Positions 1 to 9,067 are shown, counted from the first letter of the stretch. The stretch: DNA of 36,388 bases from Gammaproteobacteria bacterium (GCA_022825085.1 JAJDYQ010000098.1:1-36388); one strand, 5' to 3'. The notes: generated from the letters alone by a model not told the origin. Made by a program: numbers and translations.

Positions 1-111
1 GCCCATCCCACACGAAAAACAGATAGAAAAATGGAGGCGTCAGTGGAAGATAGAGTTGATTGAAAAGAGCAATCCAGAGTGGGTGGATTTATATGGAGAA
101 TTGGTTTGAGT

Positions 112-136
112 GGATTCCTGCTTTCGCAGGAATGAC
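112..136. repeat. Short palindromic repeat family (ATTCCTGC-TTTC-GCAGGAAT)
   Basis: A perfect 8-bp inverted repeat with a 4-nt loop, flanked by GG and GAC. Further copies lie at 429-453 (opposite orientation), 574-597 (degenerate), 616-640, 893-917 (opposite orientation) and 1037-1061. Stem-loops of this type are dispersed in many proteobacterial genomes. The copy at 1037-1061 lies just downstream of mnmH and could act as an mRNA end structure, but it has no T-run. Confidence 0.8.
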
Positions 137-304
137 AGAGGCACGGCCAGGAATGACAGAGGAGGATATGCAGTGATACGAGGCAACATACAAGGTTTCT
201 GCTTTAACGAAATAATGCTTCTCGAAAAGCTGGCTTTTCAGTATCGCACGCAGAAGTTGCTGTCTGGTGAATGGCATGTCAAGACTGGTTCTCTGGTCAA
301 GCCA

Positions 305-400
305 GAGATGACGGAGGCGCAGCCAGAGATGACGGAGGCGCAGGGATGACAGGGGTGCAGCCGGGGATGACAGGGGCAGTCAGGAATGACGAGGGCAGCC
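305..400. repeat. Purine-rich short tandem array (GATGACGGAGGCGCAGCC type)
   Basis: Imperfect units of about 15-18 bp containing GATGAC(G/A)G(A/G)GG and GCAGCC follow one another here and again at about 787-858 in copy 2. The core GAATGACAGAGG resembles the half-palindrome of the neighbouring stem-loops. The array may therefore have grown from a repeat fragment. Confidence 0.6.
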
Positions 401-462
401 AGTTCAGGGAGGACGAACGTCAAAGCCCGTCATTCCTGCGAAAGCAGGAATCCAAAGGAAAC

Positions 463-926
463 GGCCATCCCACGCGAAAAGCAAATAAAAAAATGGAGGC
501 ATCAGTGGAAGATAGAGTTGATTGAAAAGAGCAATCCAGGGTGGGTGGATTTATATGGAGAATTGGTTTGAGTGGATTCCTGCTTTCGCAGGGATGATAG
601 GGGCTTGGTTTGATTGGATTCCTGCTTTCGCAGGAATGACAGAGGAGGGTATGCAATGACACGAGGCAACATACAAGGTTTCTGCTTTAACGAAATAATG
701 CTTCTCAAAAAACTGGCTTTTCAGTATCGCACGCAAAAGTTGTTATCTGGTGAATGGCATGTCAAGACTGGCTCTCTGGTCAAGCCAGAGATGACGGAGG
801 CGCAGCCGGGGATGACGGGGGCAGCCGGGGATGACGGGGGCAGTCAGGAATGACGAGGGCAGCCAGTTCAGGGAGGACGAACGTCAAAGCCCGTCATTCC
901 TGCGAAAGCAGGAATCCAAAGGAAAC
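463..926. repeat. Long tandem repeat, copy 2 (complete)
   Basis: This is the complete unit of the tandem array. Compared with copy 1 it carries an extra short duplication, so the ATTCCTGC palindrome appears twice in a row (574-597, with a changed second arm, and 616-640). It also carries a longer run of GATGACGGGGGCAGCCG units at about 787-858. These differences show that the array expands and contracts at two scales. Confidence 0.85.
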
Positions 927-1110
927 GGCCATCCCACGCGAGAAGCAAATAAAAAATGGAGGCGTCAGTGGAAGATGGAATTGATTGAAAAGAGCAATCC
1001 AGAGTGGTTGGATTTATATGGAGAATTGGTTTGAGTGGATTCCTGCTTTCGCAGGAATGACAGAGGAGGGTATGCAGTGACACGAGGCAACATACAAGGT
1101 TTCTGCTTTA
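927..1110. repeat. Long tandem repeat, copy 3 (truncated, fused to mnmH 3' end)
   Basis: This copy matches the first ~184 bp of the unit. Similarity stops at 1110, exactly after TTCTGCTTTA. The final TTA of the repeat, read on the minus strand, is the TAA stop codon of mnmH. So the array either inserted at the end of mnmH or its edge replaced the original stop. Confidence 0.8.
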
Positions 1111-2223
1111 GAGGGGGGTTATGGCGTCTTGCAGGTATGGCAGGACCTGTTCGTGATTGCCTCTGAATATAATGCGGTCCTGCTTTTTGCCGAGCTGATA
1201 GTCGTACATGGGATCGTAGTAGTCGAGCAGCAGTCGATGAATCCATGGTTTGTGCGCACTCGGATCGTTATGTTCGCGGTGTTGCTGTAGGGCTGTCGTC
1301 ATCAGTTGTTGCAGTGTCTTGTGTAGTGTGTGACCGAGACGCCGCCGGATTTTGTTGATGGATGCCATCAGGTAATCGGCCCAGAGTTCAAACCCTTGTT
1401 CGGCTCCGTATTGTTGCCGGTACTCGTTGAGCGCACGGGTAATATATTCGTTAAAAGTTATATCTACCCGTTCTTCATCGGTCGCATCCAGCAGGACAAT
1501 CGGTGATTGTTGCATCAGGTTGTAGAGATTCGGCGGGATGCGGCGGGAACCGATATTGGCTGACTCGTCTTCAAATACAATGTTCTTTATGCCCTGATGA
1601 TGCAGTTTGAGGAGCTTGACAGACAGGTGATTTTCCGCATCAATCTGGCCGGGCTGGGGTGTGGCATGAACGCCAAATACCGACCCTCGGTGGTTATAGA
1701 TATTCTCCAGGTCAATTTTATGTTTGATTTTTTGCAGCAGAATGGTTTTGCCGGTGCCGGTACGACCCCCCAGAATGACTGGTTGTATTCTGCCTGTGGT
1801 TTCTGACAGTTGCTCGATCAGAAATCGGCGCAATGCCTTGTAACCACCCTTGACACGCGGGCAAGCGATACCGGTTTGTTCATAAATCCATTGTTGTGAG
1901 ATTTTTGACCGCATACCGCCGCGAAAGCAGTACAGCACGCCGTCTGGATGTCTGCAGATAAAGTCTAACCAGTTGTTGATGCGTGATGCTTTTATCGCGC
2001 CGCTTACGCGCTGATGGCCGAGTTCCATGGCTGCATCCTGACCCTGTTGTTTGTATCGGATGCCGACTTCATGTCGGTCTTCGTCATCCATGAGAGGCAT
2101 GTTTTCCGCTTTGGGAAACGCACCCTGTTGAAACTCTATCGGCGCACGCACATCCAGCATGGGGGTGTCGTTCAGGAACAGGGTGGCATAGTCGTCCGAT
2201 TGTGGCAGGTTGTCGAATTTCAT
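1108..2223 (-). CDS. mnmH: tRNA 2-selenouridine synthase (rhodanese + P-loop)
   Basis: MnmH (SelU/YbbB) replaces the sulfur of 2-thiouridine at the wobble position of some tRNAs with selenium, using selenophosphate made by SelD. The protein has 371 residues, close to the 364 of E. coli. An N-terminal rhodanese domain carries the catalytic cysteine C99 in LYCFRGG. A Walker A motif, GGRTGTGKT, lies at 152-160. The gene is the last of a minus-strand run after the RND pump genes (22-bp gap to the permease stop), so it is probably co-transcribed with them. Its TAA stop lies inside the truncated long repeat. No selD is visible in the window. Confidence 0.93.
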   Translation of the reverse strand: MKFDNLPQSDDYATLFLNDTPMLDVRAPIEFQQGAFPKAENMPLMDDEDRHEVGIRYKQQGQDAAMELGHQRVSGAIKASRINNWLDFICRHPDGVLYCFRGGMRSKISQQWIYEQTGIACPRVKGGYKALRRFLIEQLSETTGRIQPVILGGRTGTGKTILLQKIKHKIDLENIYNHRGSVFGVHATPQPGQIDAENHLSVKLLKLHHQGIKNIVFEDESANIGSRRIPPNLYNLMQQSPIVLLDATDEERVDITFNEYITRALNEYRQQYGAEQGFELWADYLMASINKIRRRLGHTLHKTLQQLMTTALQQHREHNDPSAHKPWIHRLLLDYYDPMYDYQLGKKQDRIIFRGNHEQVLPYLQDAITPL

Positions 2224-2245
2224 CGGGTGTTTGTGGTGCCACCTG

Positions 2246-5200
2246 TCATGCAGGTTTTTTGGATTCCCTGCTGCCAGCCCTGTTCAGAAAAAACAGGGTC
2301 AGGGCAGGCAGGTAGGTGAGGCTGACGATGGCTGTACCCAGTAATCCGGCCAGCACCACAATGCCTACGCCACGATACAGTTCGGTACCTTCGCCGGGCA
2401 GAAAAATCAGTGGTGCCAGACCAAACAGAGTAGTCAGTGTTGACATGGCAATCGGCCGCAGCCGGGTTGCAACGGCGTTACGTACTGCCGATGCAGGCAG
2501 CAGTCCCTCGCGGATATTGACCATGGACTGATGCACGATAAGAATAGGGTTGTTGACCACCGTGCCCATCAGAATTAAAAAACCCAGCATGGTGATCATG
2601 TCGAATGCCTGACTGATATCGAGGTGGTTGCCGAGCAGATTAAACAGCCACAGGCCGATGATGCCACCGGCTACGCCAAGGGGAATAGTAGTCATGATCA
2701 GTAATGGATAAGTCCAGTGTGTAAATATGGCAACCAGCAGGAGGTAGATAATAATCAATGCCACAATGTAGTTGGCAGACAGTGCCTGGCGTGTTTCATC
2801 CAGCTCATTGCCGGCACCGGAAATTTTAATATCAATGTCTTGCGGTATGGCACCGCTGTTTTTGAGATAGCCGACAACCTGCTCCCGGACGGTTTTTACT
2901 CCTGTTTCCAGTGCAACATCGTCCGGCGGGATGATATTCAGGGTCACGGTTCGTCTGCCATCAACCCGGCGAATGCTATTGGTGTCAACTTTTTCTTCAA
3001 TTTCGGCGATGGAGGACAGTGGTATGACGGAACCTGTCGGCGTATAGACAGACAGTTGATGAAGCTGGTCAATTTCAGCGCGGCTTTCATTGCTGTTATA
3101 CATGTAAATATCAACTTTCTCATCATCCACGAAAAATTCGTCAACAAATGCGCCGTCTGTCATTGCCGAGACAATAAAGCCAAGATCGCTGCCAGACATG
3201 CCGGTCTCCGCCACCCGGTCCCATCGAGGATGTATTTCCACCATGGGCTGAGTCAGGGTGAGGGTGGATGGACGCGCCCTGACTCTGGGGTTATCAAATG
3301 TTTGTTTTGCCTGACTGTCCAGTGCCTGCGCAACATCGAATATCTTTTCCAGTGATGAGCCGGAGATGTCCAGGTTGATGCTGCGTGTGCCGCCGCTGTT
3401 GCTGGTAATGATGGAGCCACGCGATACAAAGCTGCGCATGGCCGGATAATGTCCATACTGTTTCCGGATGGCGTCCATCAGTGGCTTGATATGGGCGGGG
3501 TCTTTGGGTTGGGTGATGATGCGTATTCTCGATGCGTCAATGCTGAGGTTGAAGTAGGCCATGGCGGGCACTTCGGTTTCTCCCTGTTCGAACATTTGCG
3601 GATCGTCATCGAGGTAGGGAGCGAAATATTTTTGCAGCTCCAGACCGATGCCGGCCATGGTTTTAAGGTTGTATCCCGGCGGCGAGCTCAGGCTTGCAAA
3701 TGCCTTGGGTTCTTCACCTTCCGGCAGATACTCGGCAGGCGGAGTGAGAAATATAATGGCACTGCCACTGATGGCAACCACGGCTGAAATAACACCGACC
3801 TGTCGCATCCTGTTGCCAATGATCCATTCGACCATGCCGATGATATAGCGCTGCCAGCCCGGCTTTGCACTGCTGTTGTCTGTATCGAATGTCAGGCGTG
3901 TGGTCGCGGCCGGCAGTATGGTGATGGCCACCAGCATGGAGGCGGTAATGGAGGCGGCAATCGCGATGGCAATGTCGGAATAAAGCTGACCGGCTTTTTG
4001 TGCGATAAATATGATCGGAACAAATACCAGGATGGTGGTCAGGGTCGATGCCAGCACGGCGGGCCAGACCCTTATCACGCCGTCAATCGCCGCCCGTATG
4101 CGGCTGACTCCCCGGCGTCGTGCCAGCTCGATACTTTCCAGCACGACAATGCCGTTATCCAGGGTCATGCCAATAGCAAAGGCAATGCCGGCCAGCGATA
4201 TGACGTTAATAGTGCGGCCGGCAAGCATCAGCCCCAGAAAAGCAGCAATGGTGCAGATGGGTATGCCCATAACACCGACCAGGGTCGCCCTGCCGGAGCG
4301 CAGGAACAGAAACATGATGATACTGGCCAGCGCCGCGCCTATGGCCAGATTTTTCCACACGTTAAATATAGAGGCCTGCACATAACCGACATCATCGGCA
4401 ACCAGTCGCATGACCATGCCGGCCGGATTGAGCAGATTGTTGTTGATGTCATCCATGCGGGATAACATTTTTTTCTTGATGTCGATGACATTAGAGCCGG
4501 CTTCACGCCGGACTGACATGCCGATAACCCCCTGACCATCGGTGTAGGACAGGCGGTTCTGTTGGAAATTGCCGGCACGAATATCGGCCACTTCGCCAAG
4601 CCGGACGACGGAATCTCCCTTTCTTTGCAGGATAAGCTGCCTCAGATCCTCGACATCCTGAAAGCGCCCGATGGTTCGCAGCAGATAGCGGCGTTTGCCG
4701 GACTCAATCTCTCCACCGGAAATGTCGCGGTTACGGCCGCGTATTGCGGCACGCACACGGGCAACAGTAAGCTGCCGCTCGGCAAGCCGCTGCGGATTGA
4801 TCAAAATCTGTATCTGGCGCTCGGCACCACCATAGACTCGAACCTCGGATACGCCGGGTATGGTTTCCAGCCTGGAGGCTACATTGTCTTTAACATATTT
4901 CTCCATCGGGACAATGTTGATATTGCGCGGATTGCCGGGCAGGGGCATGACCCGAAAAAACATGAACGCATTATCTGAAAACGATGTGGCAAATATGCGA
5001 GGCTCCCTGACATTATTGGGGTATGAAGGGACGCGACTCAAGGCATTGCTGACATCAATCAGCACGTCGTTGATATCGACACCGAACGGAAATTCAAGCT
5101 GTATGCGGGCGGAACCGAAAGATGTAGTGGAGGTCATTCTGGACAGTGAAGGGACATTGCGAAGGTGCTCTTCCTGTTCAATGATGATTTCTTTTTCAAT

Positions 5201-5368
5201 ATCCTGCGGCGTTGCTCCGGGCCAGTTGGTTCGTATGGATATGGTTCTTGTTTCGAGGTCGGGGATCATCTGCACCGGTATTCTGGTGGCGGCGACGATG
5301 CCAAGGACGCACAGTATCAATGTCGCCACGGCTGTCAGGGTGCCTCGTCTGATAATGGTTTCCAGCAT
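2246..5368 (-). CDS. RND efflux transporter permease (HAE1/AcrB family)
   Basis: Inner-membrane proton-driven pump subunit of 1040 residues, the usual family length, with two repeated halves. It starts with a first membrane segment (about 10-28) followed by a large periplasmic loop. The TM4 motif is GMTLDNGIVVLE, giving D404-N405 where AcrB has two aspartates. The TM10 position that is lysine in AcrB reads VVNNP near residue 938. This DN/N pattern occurs in a subset of HAE1 pumps. The ATG lies 5 bp after the stop of the membrane fusion gene, so the two form one operon. No outer-membrane TolC-type gene is adjacent. Substrate cannot be told from sequence. Confidence 0.92.
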   Translation of the reverse strand: MLETIIRRGTLTAVATLILCVLGIVAATRIPVQMIPDLETRTISIRTNWPGATPQDIEKEIIIEQEEHLRNVPSLSRMTSTTSFGSARIQLEFPFGVDINDVLIDVSNALSRVPSYPNNVREPRIFATSFSDNAFMFFRVMPLPGNPRNINIVPMEKYVKDNVASRLETIPGVSEVRVYGGAERQIQILINPQRLAERQLTVARVRAAIRGRNRDISGGEIESGKRRYLLRTIGRFQDVEDLRQLILQRKGDSVVRLGEVADIRAGNFQQNRLSYTDGQGVIGMSVRREAGSNVIDIKKKMLSRMDDINNNLLNPAGMVMRLVADDVGYVQASIFNVWKNLAIGAALASIIMFLFLRSGRATLVGVMGIPICTIAAFLGLMLAGRTINVISLAGIAFAIGMTLDNGIVVLESIELARRRGVSRIRAAIDGVIRVWPAVLASTLTTILVFVPIIFIAQKAGQLYSDIAIAIAASITASMLVAITILPAATTRLTFDTDNSSAKPGWQRYIIGMVEWIIGNRMRQVGVISAVVAISGSAIIFLTPPAEYLPEGEEPKAFASLSSPPGYNLKTMAGIGLELQKYFAPYLDDDPQMFEQGETEVPAMAYFNLSIDASRIRIITQPKDPAHIKPLMDAIRKQYGHYPAMRSFVSRGSIITSNSGGTRSINLDISGSSLEKIFDVAQALDSQAKQTFDNPRVRARPSTLTLTQPMVEIHPRWDRVAETGMSGSDLGFIVSAMTDGAFVDEFFVDDEKVDIYMYNSNESRAEIDQLHQLSVYTPTGSVIPLSSIAEIEEKVDTNSIRRVDGRRTVTLNIIPPDDVALETGVKTVREQVVGYLKNSGAIPQDIDIKISGAGNELDETRQALSANYIVALIIIYLLLVAIFTHWTYPLLIMTTIPLGVAGGIIGLWLFNLLGNHLDISQAFDMITMLGFLILMGTVVNNPILIVHQSMVNIREGLLPASAVRNAVATRLRPIAMSTLTTLFGLAPLIFLPGEGTELYRGVGIVVLAGLLGTAIVSLTYLPALTLFFLNRAGSRESKKPA

Positions 5369-5373
5369 CGGTA

Positions 5374-6489
5374 CTACCGGTTTGTAGAAATTTTGACCGG
5401 CTGGTTGTTTTTCAGGGATTCATTACCCTGCACGACCACTCGCTCGCCGGGTTGCAGACCATCCAGAATTTCAACCTGACCGTTGAAGGTCAGACCGGTT
5501 TTGACATGACGCTCGGTGACGGTGGCCTGATCGTCCTTTGTGTCGATTATCCAGGCCGTTATGCGACCGTCCGGATACCTCAGTATGGCATCACGCGGTA
5601 CTACCGTGCCATTTGTGTTTTTGGTAATGCGCAGGGTGGCACTGGCCGACATGCCCGGCACAACGGTTATGTCGTGTTCTTTCAGGCTGGTGCGAATCAG
5701 CATCGTGCGAGCACTGTCATCGCTGAAGGGTACCAGCGTCTCAATGTCGGCCTGCAGCCTGTGATCCGGAAAGGCATCGAAATAGATATGAATTTCCGAT
5801 GATTCGTTGATGCGCGGATAAACATGCTGTGGTACCTGAAAATCAATGCGCAGGTCATCGGTTGCCACCAGTTGGGCGATGTGGGCACCGGGTTGCACCC
5901 ATTCGCCCTCGGTGACATATTTTTTGCTGATCAGACCGGCAAACGGGGCCTTGATATCGTGCCGCTGCAGACGCGCCTCCTGCAATGCCTGTTCGGCGCG
6001 GTATCGCTGTACTGATGCGTCGGCAATTCTCACTTCGGCCTCCAGTGATTGCAGCTCGCTGTCAGAGATGGTTTGCTTTTGAGCGAGTTGTCGGGCATCG
6101 GTCAGCCGGCGTCGGGCATCGGCCAGCTCCTCGCCGGCGCGTGCCGTGGTGGCACGGGCGGCCTGCAGGTCAAGCTCCTTCAGGTCCGTGCTCAGGGTCG
6201 CCAGGGTATCGCCGCTGTTGACCCGGCTGCCGACATCCACCAGAACCTGCTTGATCAGGCCGCTGACTTCGCCGGAGATATTGGCAAGCCGGGGCGAGGA
6301 AACGGTGCCGGACAGGGGTATTTCTTCGATAATGGCGGCGGTTTTGACTGTGCCGGCCACAATCAGCGGCATACCTTTGCCTTTTTGCCGGGCATCCACG
6401 ACCGGCGAGAATACGATCAGCAGGGCAAGCAGTATGCCCGGCATCAGGCCGCCGCGCCGGTCATCGATTAAATAATTCTGTATCAGCAT
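5374..6489 (-). CDS. Efflux RND transporter periplasmic adaptor (membrane fusion protein)
   Basis: A 371-residue adaptor that links the RND permease to an outer-membrane channel. It has a hydrophobic signal segment at about 16-33 (LLALLIVFSPVVDA), then a split lipoyl half (VSGLIKQVLVDVGSRV, GDTLATL), an alpha-helical hairpin rich in A/R/E/L, the second lipoyl half (IKAPFAGLISKKYVTEGEWV) and beta-barrel domains. The start at 6489 gives a 15-residue leader. The internal ATG at 6444 would give a more standard signal peptide and is an alternative. It is first in the efflux-mnmH run and divergent from the CbiX-like gene. A 15-bp inverted repeat sits in the shared upstream region. Confidence 0.9.
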   Translation of the reverse strand: MLIQNYLIDDRRGGLMPGILLALLIVFSPVVDARQKGKGMPLIVAGTVKTAAIIEEIPLSGTVSSPRLANISGEVSGLIKQVLVDVGSRVNSGDTLATLSTDLKELDLQAARATTARAGEELADARRRLTDARQLAQKQTISDSELQSLEAEVRIADASVQRYRAEQALQEARLQRHDIKAPFAGLISKKYVTEGEWVQPGAHIAQLVATDDLRIDFQVPQHVYPRINESSEIHIYFDAFPDHRLQADIETLVPFSDDSARTMLIRTSLKEHDITVVPGMSASATLRITKNTNGTVVPRDAILRYPDGRITAWIIDTKDDQATVTERHVKTGLTFNGQVEILDGLQPGERVVVQGNESLKNNQPVKISTNR

Positions 6490-6551
6490 GGTGAATAGGG
6501 TTCAGTGCCTGCATCAGGCAGGGCAGTCAGTATAAATCATTTTTTATTTTT

Positions 6552-6600
6552 CATACGATACCGGATTTTGGAATAGTGGCTTCATATCCGGTATCGTATG
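6552..6600. promoter_or_regulatory. 15-bp perfect inverted repeat between divergent genes
   Basis: CATACGATACCGGAT at 6552-6566 is repeated in inverse at 6586-6600 with a 19-nt spacer. It lies in the 139-bp gap between the efflux adaptor (minus) and the CbiX-like gene (plus). Neither side has a T-run in the right place for a terminator: T-rich DNA precedes it on the plus strand. A divergent operator, or a hairpin in the 5' leader of either gene, is the likeliest role. Confidence 0.5.
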
Positions 6601-6628
6601 CCGGAGCGGATTTTGTGGCAGGGCATCG

Positions 6629-7450
6629 ATGGCGATATTACTGGTTGATAATGGTTCAAAAAGGGCGGCGTCAACATTGCAGCTCAGGGCACTTGCCGAG
6701 CGATTGACGGCGCAGGTCGGCAGCACGGTCTATCCGGTTTCACTGCAACATGCAGACCGGGCTGATGTGGCTGAACTGCATGGTATGCCGGCCGATGTAT
6801 TGCCGGATTTTATGGCGCGGCAGCTTGCGGCGGGTGTCCGTGACTTCAGGATATTGCCGCTGTTTTTTGCGGACAGCCGGGCACTGACATCGTTTGTGCC
6901 ATCGGTGATTGAGAAACTGCGAGCGCAGTATGGCGACTTTGCCTGTTCGATGGGCGATGTGCTTTGTCCGTTGCCTGACGGCGAGCCGCGTCTGGTGCAA
7001 ATTCTCCACGAGCATGCCATACAGACCGCCAGAGTGAATAACCTGCCGCTGCAGAATCTGCTGCTGGTCGATCATGGCTCGCCGGAGCAGCGTGTGACAC
7101 GGGTCAGAAATCATCTGGCGGAACAACTCAGGGCCAGGCTGGGTGATGATGTGCGACTGTCGGAGGCGGTCATGGAGCGTCGCCCGGACAGTCAGTATGA
7201 CTTCAACGGGCCGTTGTTGAGTGACTGCCTGCATGAAATGGCCGAGGCAGGCGTGACCCGTGTGATTGTGGTTATGCAGTTTTTACTGCCGGGTCGTCAT
7301 GCCGGGCCGGGTGGTGATGTGGACGGCATGTGTCGCGAGGTCATGCGCAAACACCCTGACCTGCGGGTTGCCATATCGCCACTGGTCGGCGAGCATCCAC
7401 TGCTGCCGGATATACTGTCCAGCCGTTCAATATCCGATCAGTCAGCCTGA
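6629..7450 (+). CDS. Two-domain CbiX/sirohydrochlorin chelatase-like protein
   Basis: 273 residues made of two CbiX-type domains. CbiX enzymes insert cobalt or iron into sirohydrochlorin. The C-terminal half keeps both expected metal-binding histidines: H149 in LLVDHGS and H224 in LLPGRHAGPGGD. In the N-terminal half the matching sites read LLVDNGS (N8) and PLFFADS, so both histidines are lost. ATG 6629 is preceded by GGCAGGG about 6 bp upstream. The 3' end overlaps the convergent TauE/SafE gene by 9 bp. No other siroheme or cobalamin genes are near. Family assignment is firm; the exact metal and substrate are not. Confidence 0.8.
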   Translation: MAILLVDNGSKRAASTLQLRALAERLTAQVGSTVYPVSLQHADRADVAELHGMPADVLPDFMARQLAAGVRDFRILPLFFADSRALTSFVPSVIEKLRAQYGDFACSMGDVLCPLPDGEPRLVQILHEHAIQTARVNNLPLQNLLLVDHGSPEQRVTRVRNHLAEQLRARLGDDVRLSEAVMERRPDSQYDFNGPLLSDCLHEMAEAGVTRVIVVMQFLLPGRHAGPGGDVDGMCREVMRKHPDLRVAISPLVGEHPLLPDILSSRSISDQSA

Positions 7451-8212
7451 GATGATGAACGGCGCTATGCCGATCACACAGACAATGACCAGCATGCCGC
7501 CGATGATCCGCTGGAACAGGCCGCGGTTTCGCAGCATATAGTCATGCGCTTTCAGACCTGCGATATGACCAATCGCGGCAGCCGGCAACAGCAGCAACGA
7601 CGACAGAAAATGTAAATCGACGCCCATCACCACAAAGGTGCTCATCTTGAGCGCCACCAGCATGAACCAGAGCGCGAACAGGGTGTCGCGAAACTGTGAT
7701 TGCGCGACATTGTTCATAAATACAGCCACCATGATGGGGGCACCACTCAGTAAAATACCCGACACATAGCCGCCCAGGGCAAGCAGGATTTTTTCCAGCC
7801 AGCCACGCCGGCTGCGTATCGTCCATTCCATCAACCACAGGATGCCGTACAACAATGTGATACCATAAATAAATACCAGCACCAGACTGGTTGGTAAATT
7901 TAACAGGCCAAAGACACCCACCAGGGCGGCTGGCACAATGAACAGGCTGGATTGTTTCAGATAAGGCCAGTCAACATTGTGCAGCCGTGTGCGCAGCGTC
8001 AGACTGGAAAAAAACAGCAGATGAAAACCAATCAGCGGCAGCCAGAACAATGGCTGATCGTAAATAAACAGCATCAGCGGCAGCCCAAGGGCAGCGCCGC
8101 CAAAGCCAAGCCCGCTGCGCACAAAACCGGTCCATACAAATAGCAGGCTGCTCATTAAAATATGCAGGCCGCTCAGTTCCAGCAAAAAGGTGTTTTCCAG
8201 CAGCGAGGACAT
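7442..8212 (-). CDS. Sulfite exporter TauE/SafE family membrane protein
   Basis: 256 residues, nearly all hydrophobic, with about eight membrane segments. The N-terminal FVRSGLGFGGAALGLPLML is the glycine-rich signature of the TauE/SafE family, whose members move sulfite, sulfoacetate or other organosulfur anions across the inner membrane. The start at 8212 lies 12 bp after the hpnC stop, so it ends the gph-rmuC-hpnC run. A sulfur substrate is family knowledge only. Confidence 0.85.
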   Translation of the reverse strand: MSSLLENTFLLELSGLHILMSSLLFVWTGFVRSGLGFGGAALGLPLMLFIYDQPLFWLPLIGFHLLFFSSLTLRTRLHNVDWPYLKQSSLFIVPAALVGVFGLLNLPTSLVLVFIYGITLLYGILWLMEWTIRSRRGWLEKILLALGGYVSGILLSGAPIMVAVFMNNVAQSQFRDTLFALWFMLVALKMSTFVVMGVDLHFLSSLLLLPAAAIGHIAGLKAHDYMLRNRGLFQRIIGGMLVIVCVIGIAPFIISG

Positions 8213-8224
8213 GAGGTTTATCTG

Positions 8225-9067
8225 TTACAGACGCAATACGGCACGGGCCAGCATACCGAGTCGGTCTCTGTGTGTCAGGCGGGGGCGGGAATATATTTCC
8301 TGACGCAGCAGCGCGTTGCAGATTGTCAGCCCGCCGTTGATGATAGTACGAACCTCCAGCCCGAAGCGACCATGCAGCCGCCGGCCCAGCCCGCGACCTG
8401 CCAGTAACATCTGCCGGGCACGCATGGTTTGTGAATGGACAAAATCAGCTACATGAGGCTGTTTGCCTTGCAGATCTTCAACCGATACCCCGGCCGCAGC
8501 CATTTCATCAAGCGGTAGATAGATGCGGTTGTTTTCAATCAGGTCCTGCCCGATATCCTGTAAAAAATTAATCAGTTGCAGGGCACTGCAAATCAAATCC
8601 GAATCGTGATTGTTTTCTGGTGTGGCCTGCCCGAACAGTTGCAGCATCAGACGACCCACCGGGTTCGCAGAGCGGCGGCAATAATCCAGCACTTCATCAA
8701 AATTGCGGTAGCGGGTTTTCTCGACATCCTGCCGGAAGGCATCCAGCAGATCATGAAAAAGAATGGCATCGAGTCGATAATATCGAATGGTATGCTGTAA
8801 TGCCCGAAATAGCGGAGTATCCGTGACCTGACCATGCAGTGCCGCATCCAGGTCTGTGCCCATTTTTTTCAGAGCGGCAATTCGGACTTCGGGTAAATGA
8901 TCGCCTTCGTCAGCCAGATCATCAGCCTGTCGTGCAAAGGCATAAATAGCGGCAACATGTATGCGCAGACTGGCTGGAATCAACCAGGATGCAACCGGGA
9001 AATTTTCATAGTGTGAGCGGGCAATGACCATGCAGTGATCATAGGCCGCCTTCAGATCATCATCCAC
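8225..9067 (-). CDS. hpnC: Hydroxysqualene synthase HpnC (squalene/phytoene synthase family)
   Basis: 280 residues of the trans-isoprenyl diphosphate synthase fold. In the bacterial three-enzyme route to squalene, HpnD makes presqualene diphosphate, HpnC converts it to hydroxysqualene and HpnE reduces that; squalene then feeds hopanoids. Two aspartate motifs bind the diphosphate via Mg2+: DDLAD at 49-53 and DIGQD at 171-175. HYENFPVAS near the start is typical of HpnC. The start is a GTG (9065-9067) 3 bp after the rmuC stop, with AGGGAT upstream, which suggests translational coupling. hpnD and hpnE are not in the window. Confidence 0.85.
   Translation of the reverse strand: MDDDLKAAYDHCMVIARSHYENFPVASWLIPASLRIHVAAIYAFARQADDLADEGDHLPEVRIAALKKMGTDLDAALHGQVTDTPLFRALQHTIRYYRLDAILFHDLLDAFRQDVEKTRYRNFDEVLDYCRRSANPVGRLMLQLFGQATPENNHDSDLICSALQLINFLQDIGQDLIENNRIYLPLDEMAAAGVSVEDLQGKQPHVADFVHSQTMRARQMLLAGRGLGRRLHGRFGLEVRTIINGGLTICNALLRQEIYSRPRLTHRDRLGMLARAVLRL

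Larger units (their letters stand above)
1..462. repeat. Long tandem repeat, copy 1 (incomplete at window edge)
   Basis: This is the first of two and a partial copies of a ~463-bp direct repeat; copy 2 starts at 463 and copy 3 at 927. Each copy begins with GCCATCCCACxCG, passes through an ATTCCTGC/GCAGGAAT palindrome, a segment containing ACATACAAGGTTTCTGC, and a purine-rich GATGACGGAGG-type array. Short ORFs occur in it, but they differ between copies, cover both strands and resemble no known protein. I therefore treat the block as non-coding. Copy identity is high by eye, with point changes and one small internal duplication. Confidence 0.85.

Noticed and set aside
89..1034. Many 60-90 codon frames in the tandem repeats
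   Set aside because: They recur on both strands, are Cys/Arg/His-rich translations of the stem-loop, and change between copies. They are repeat DNA, not genes.
1..1110. CRISPR array
   Set aside because: Units are ~463 bp with imperfect internal repeats, no constant-length unique spacers and no cas genes in the window.
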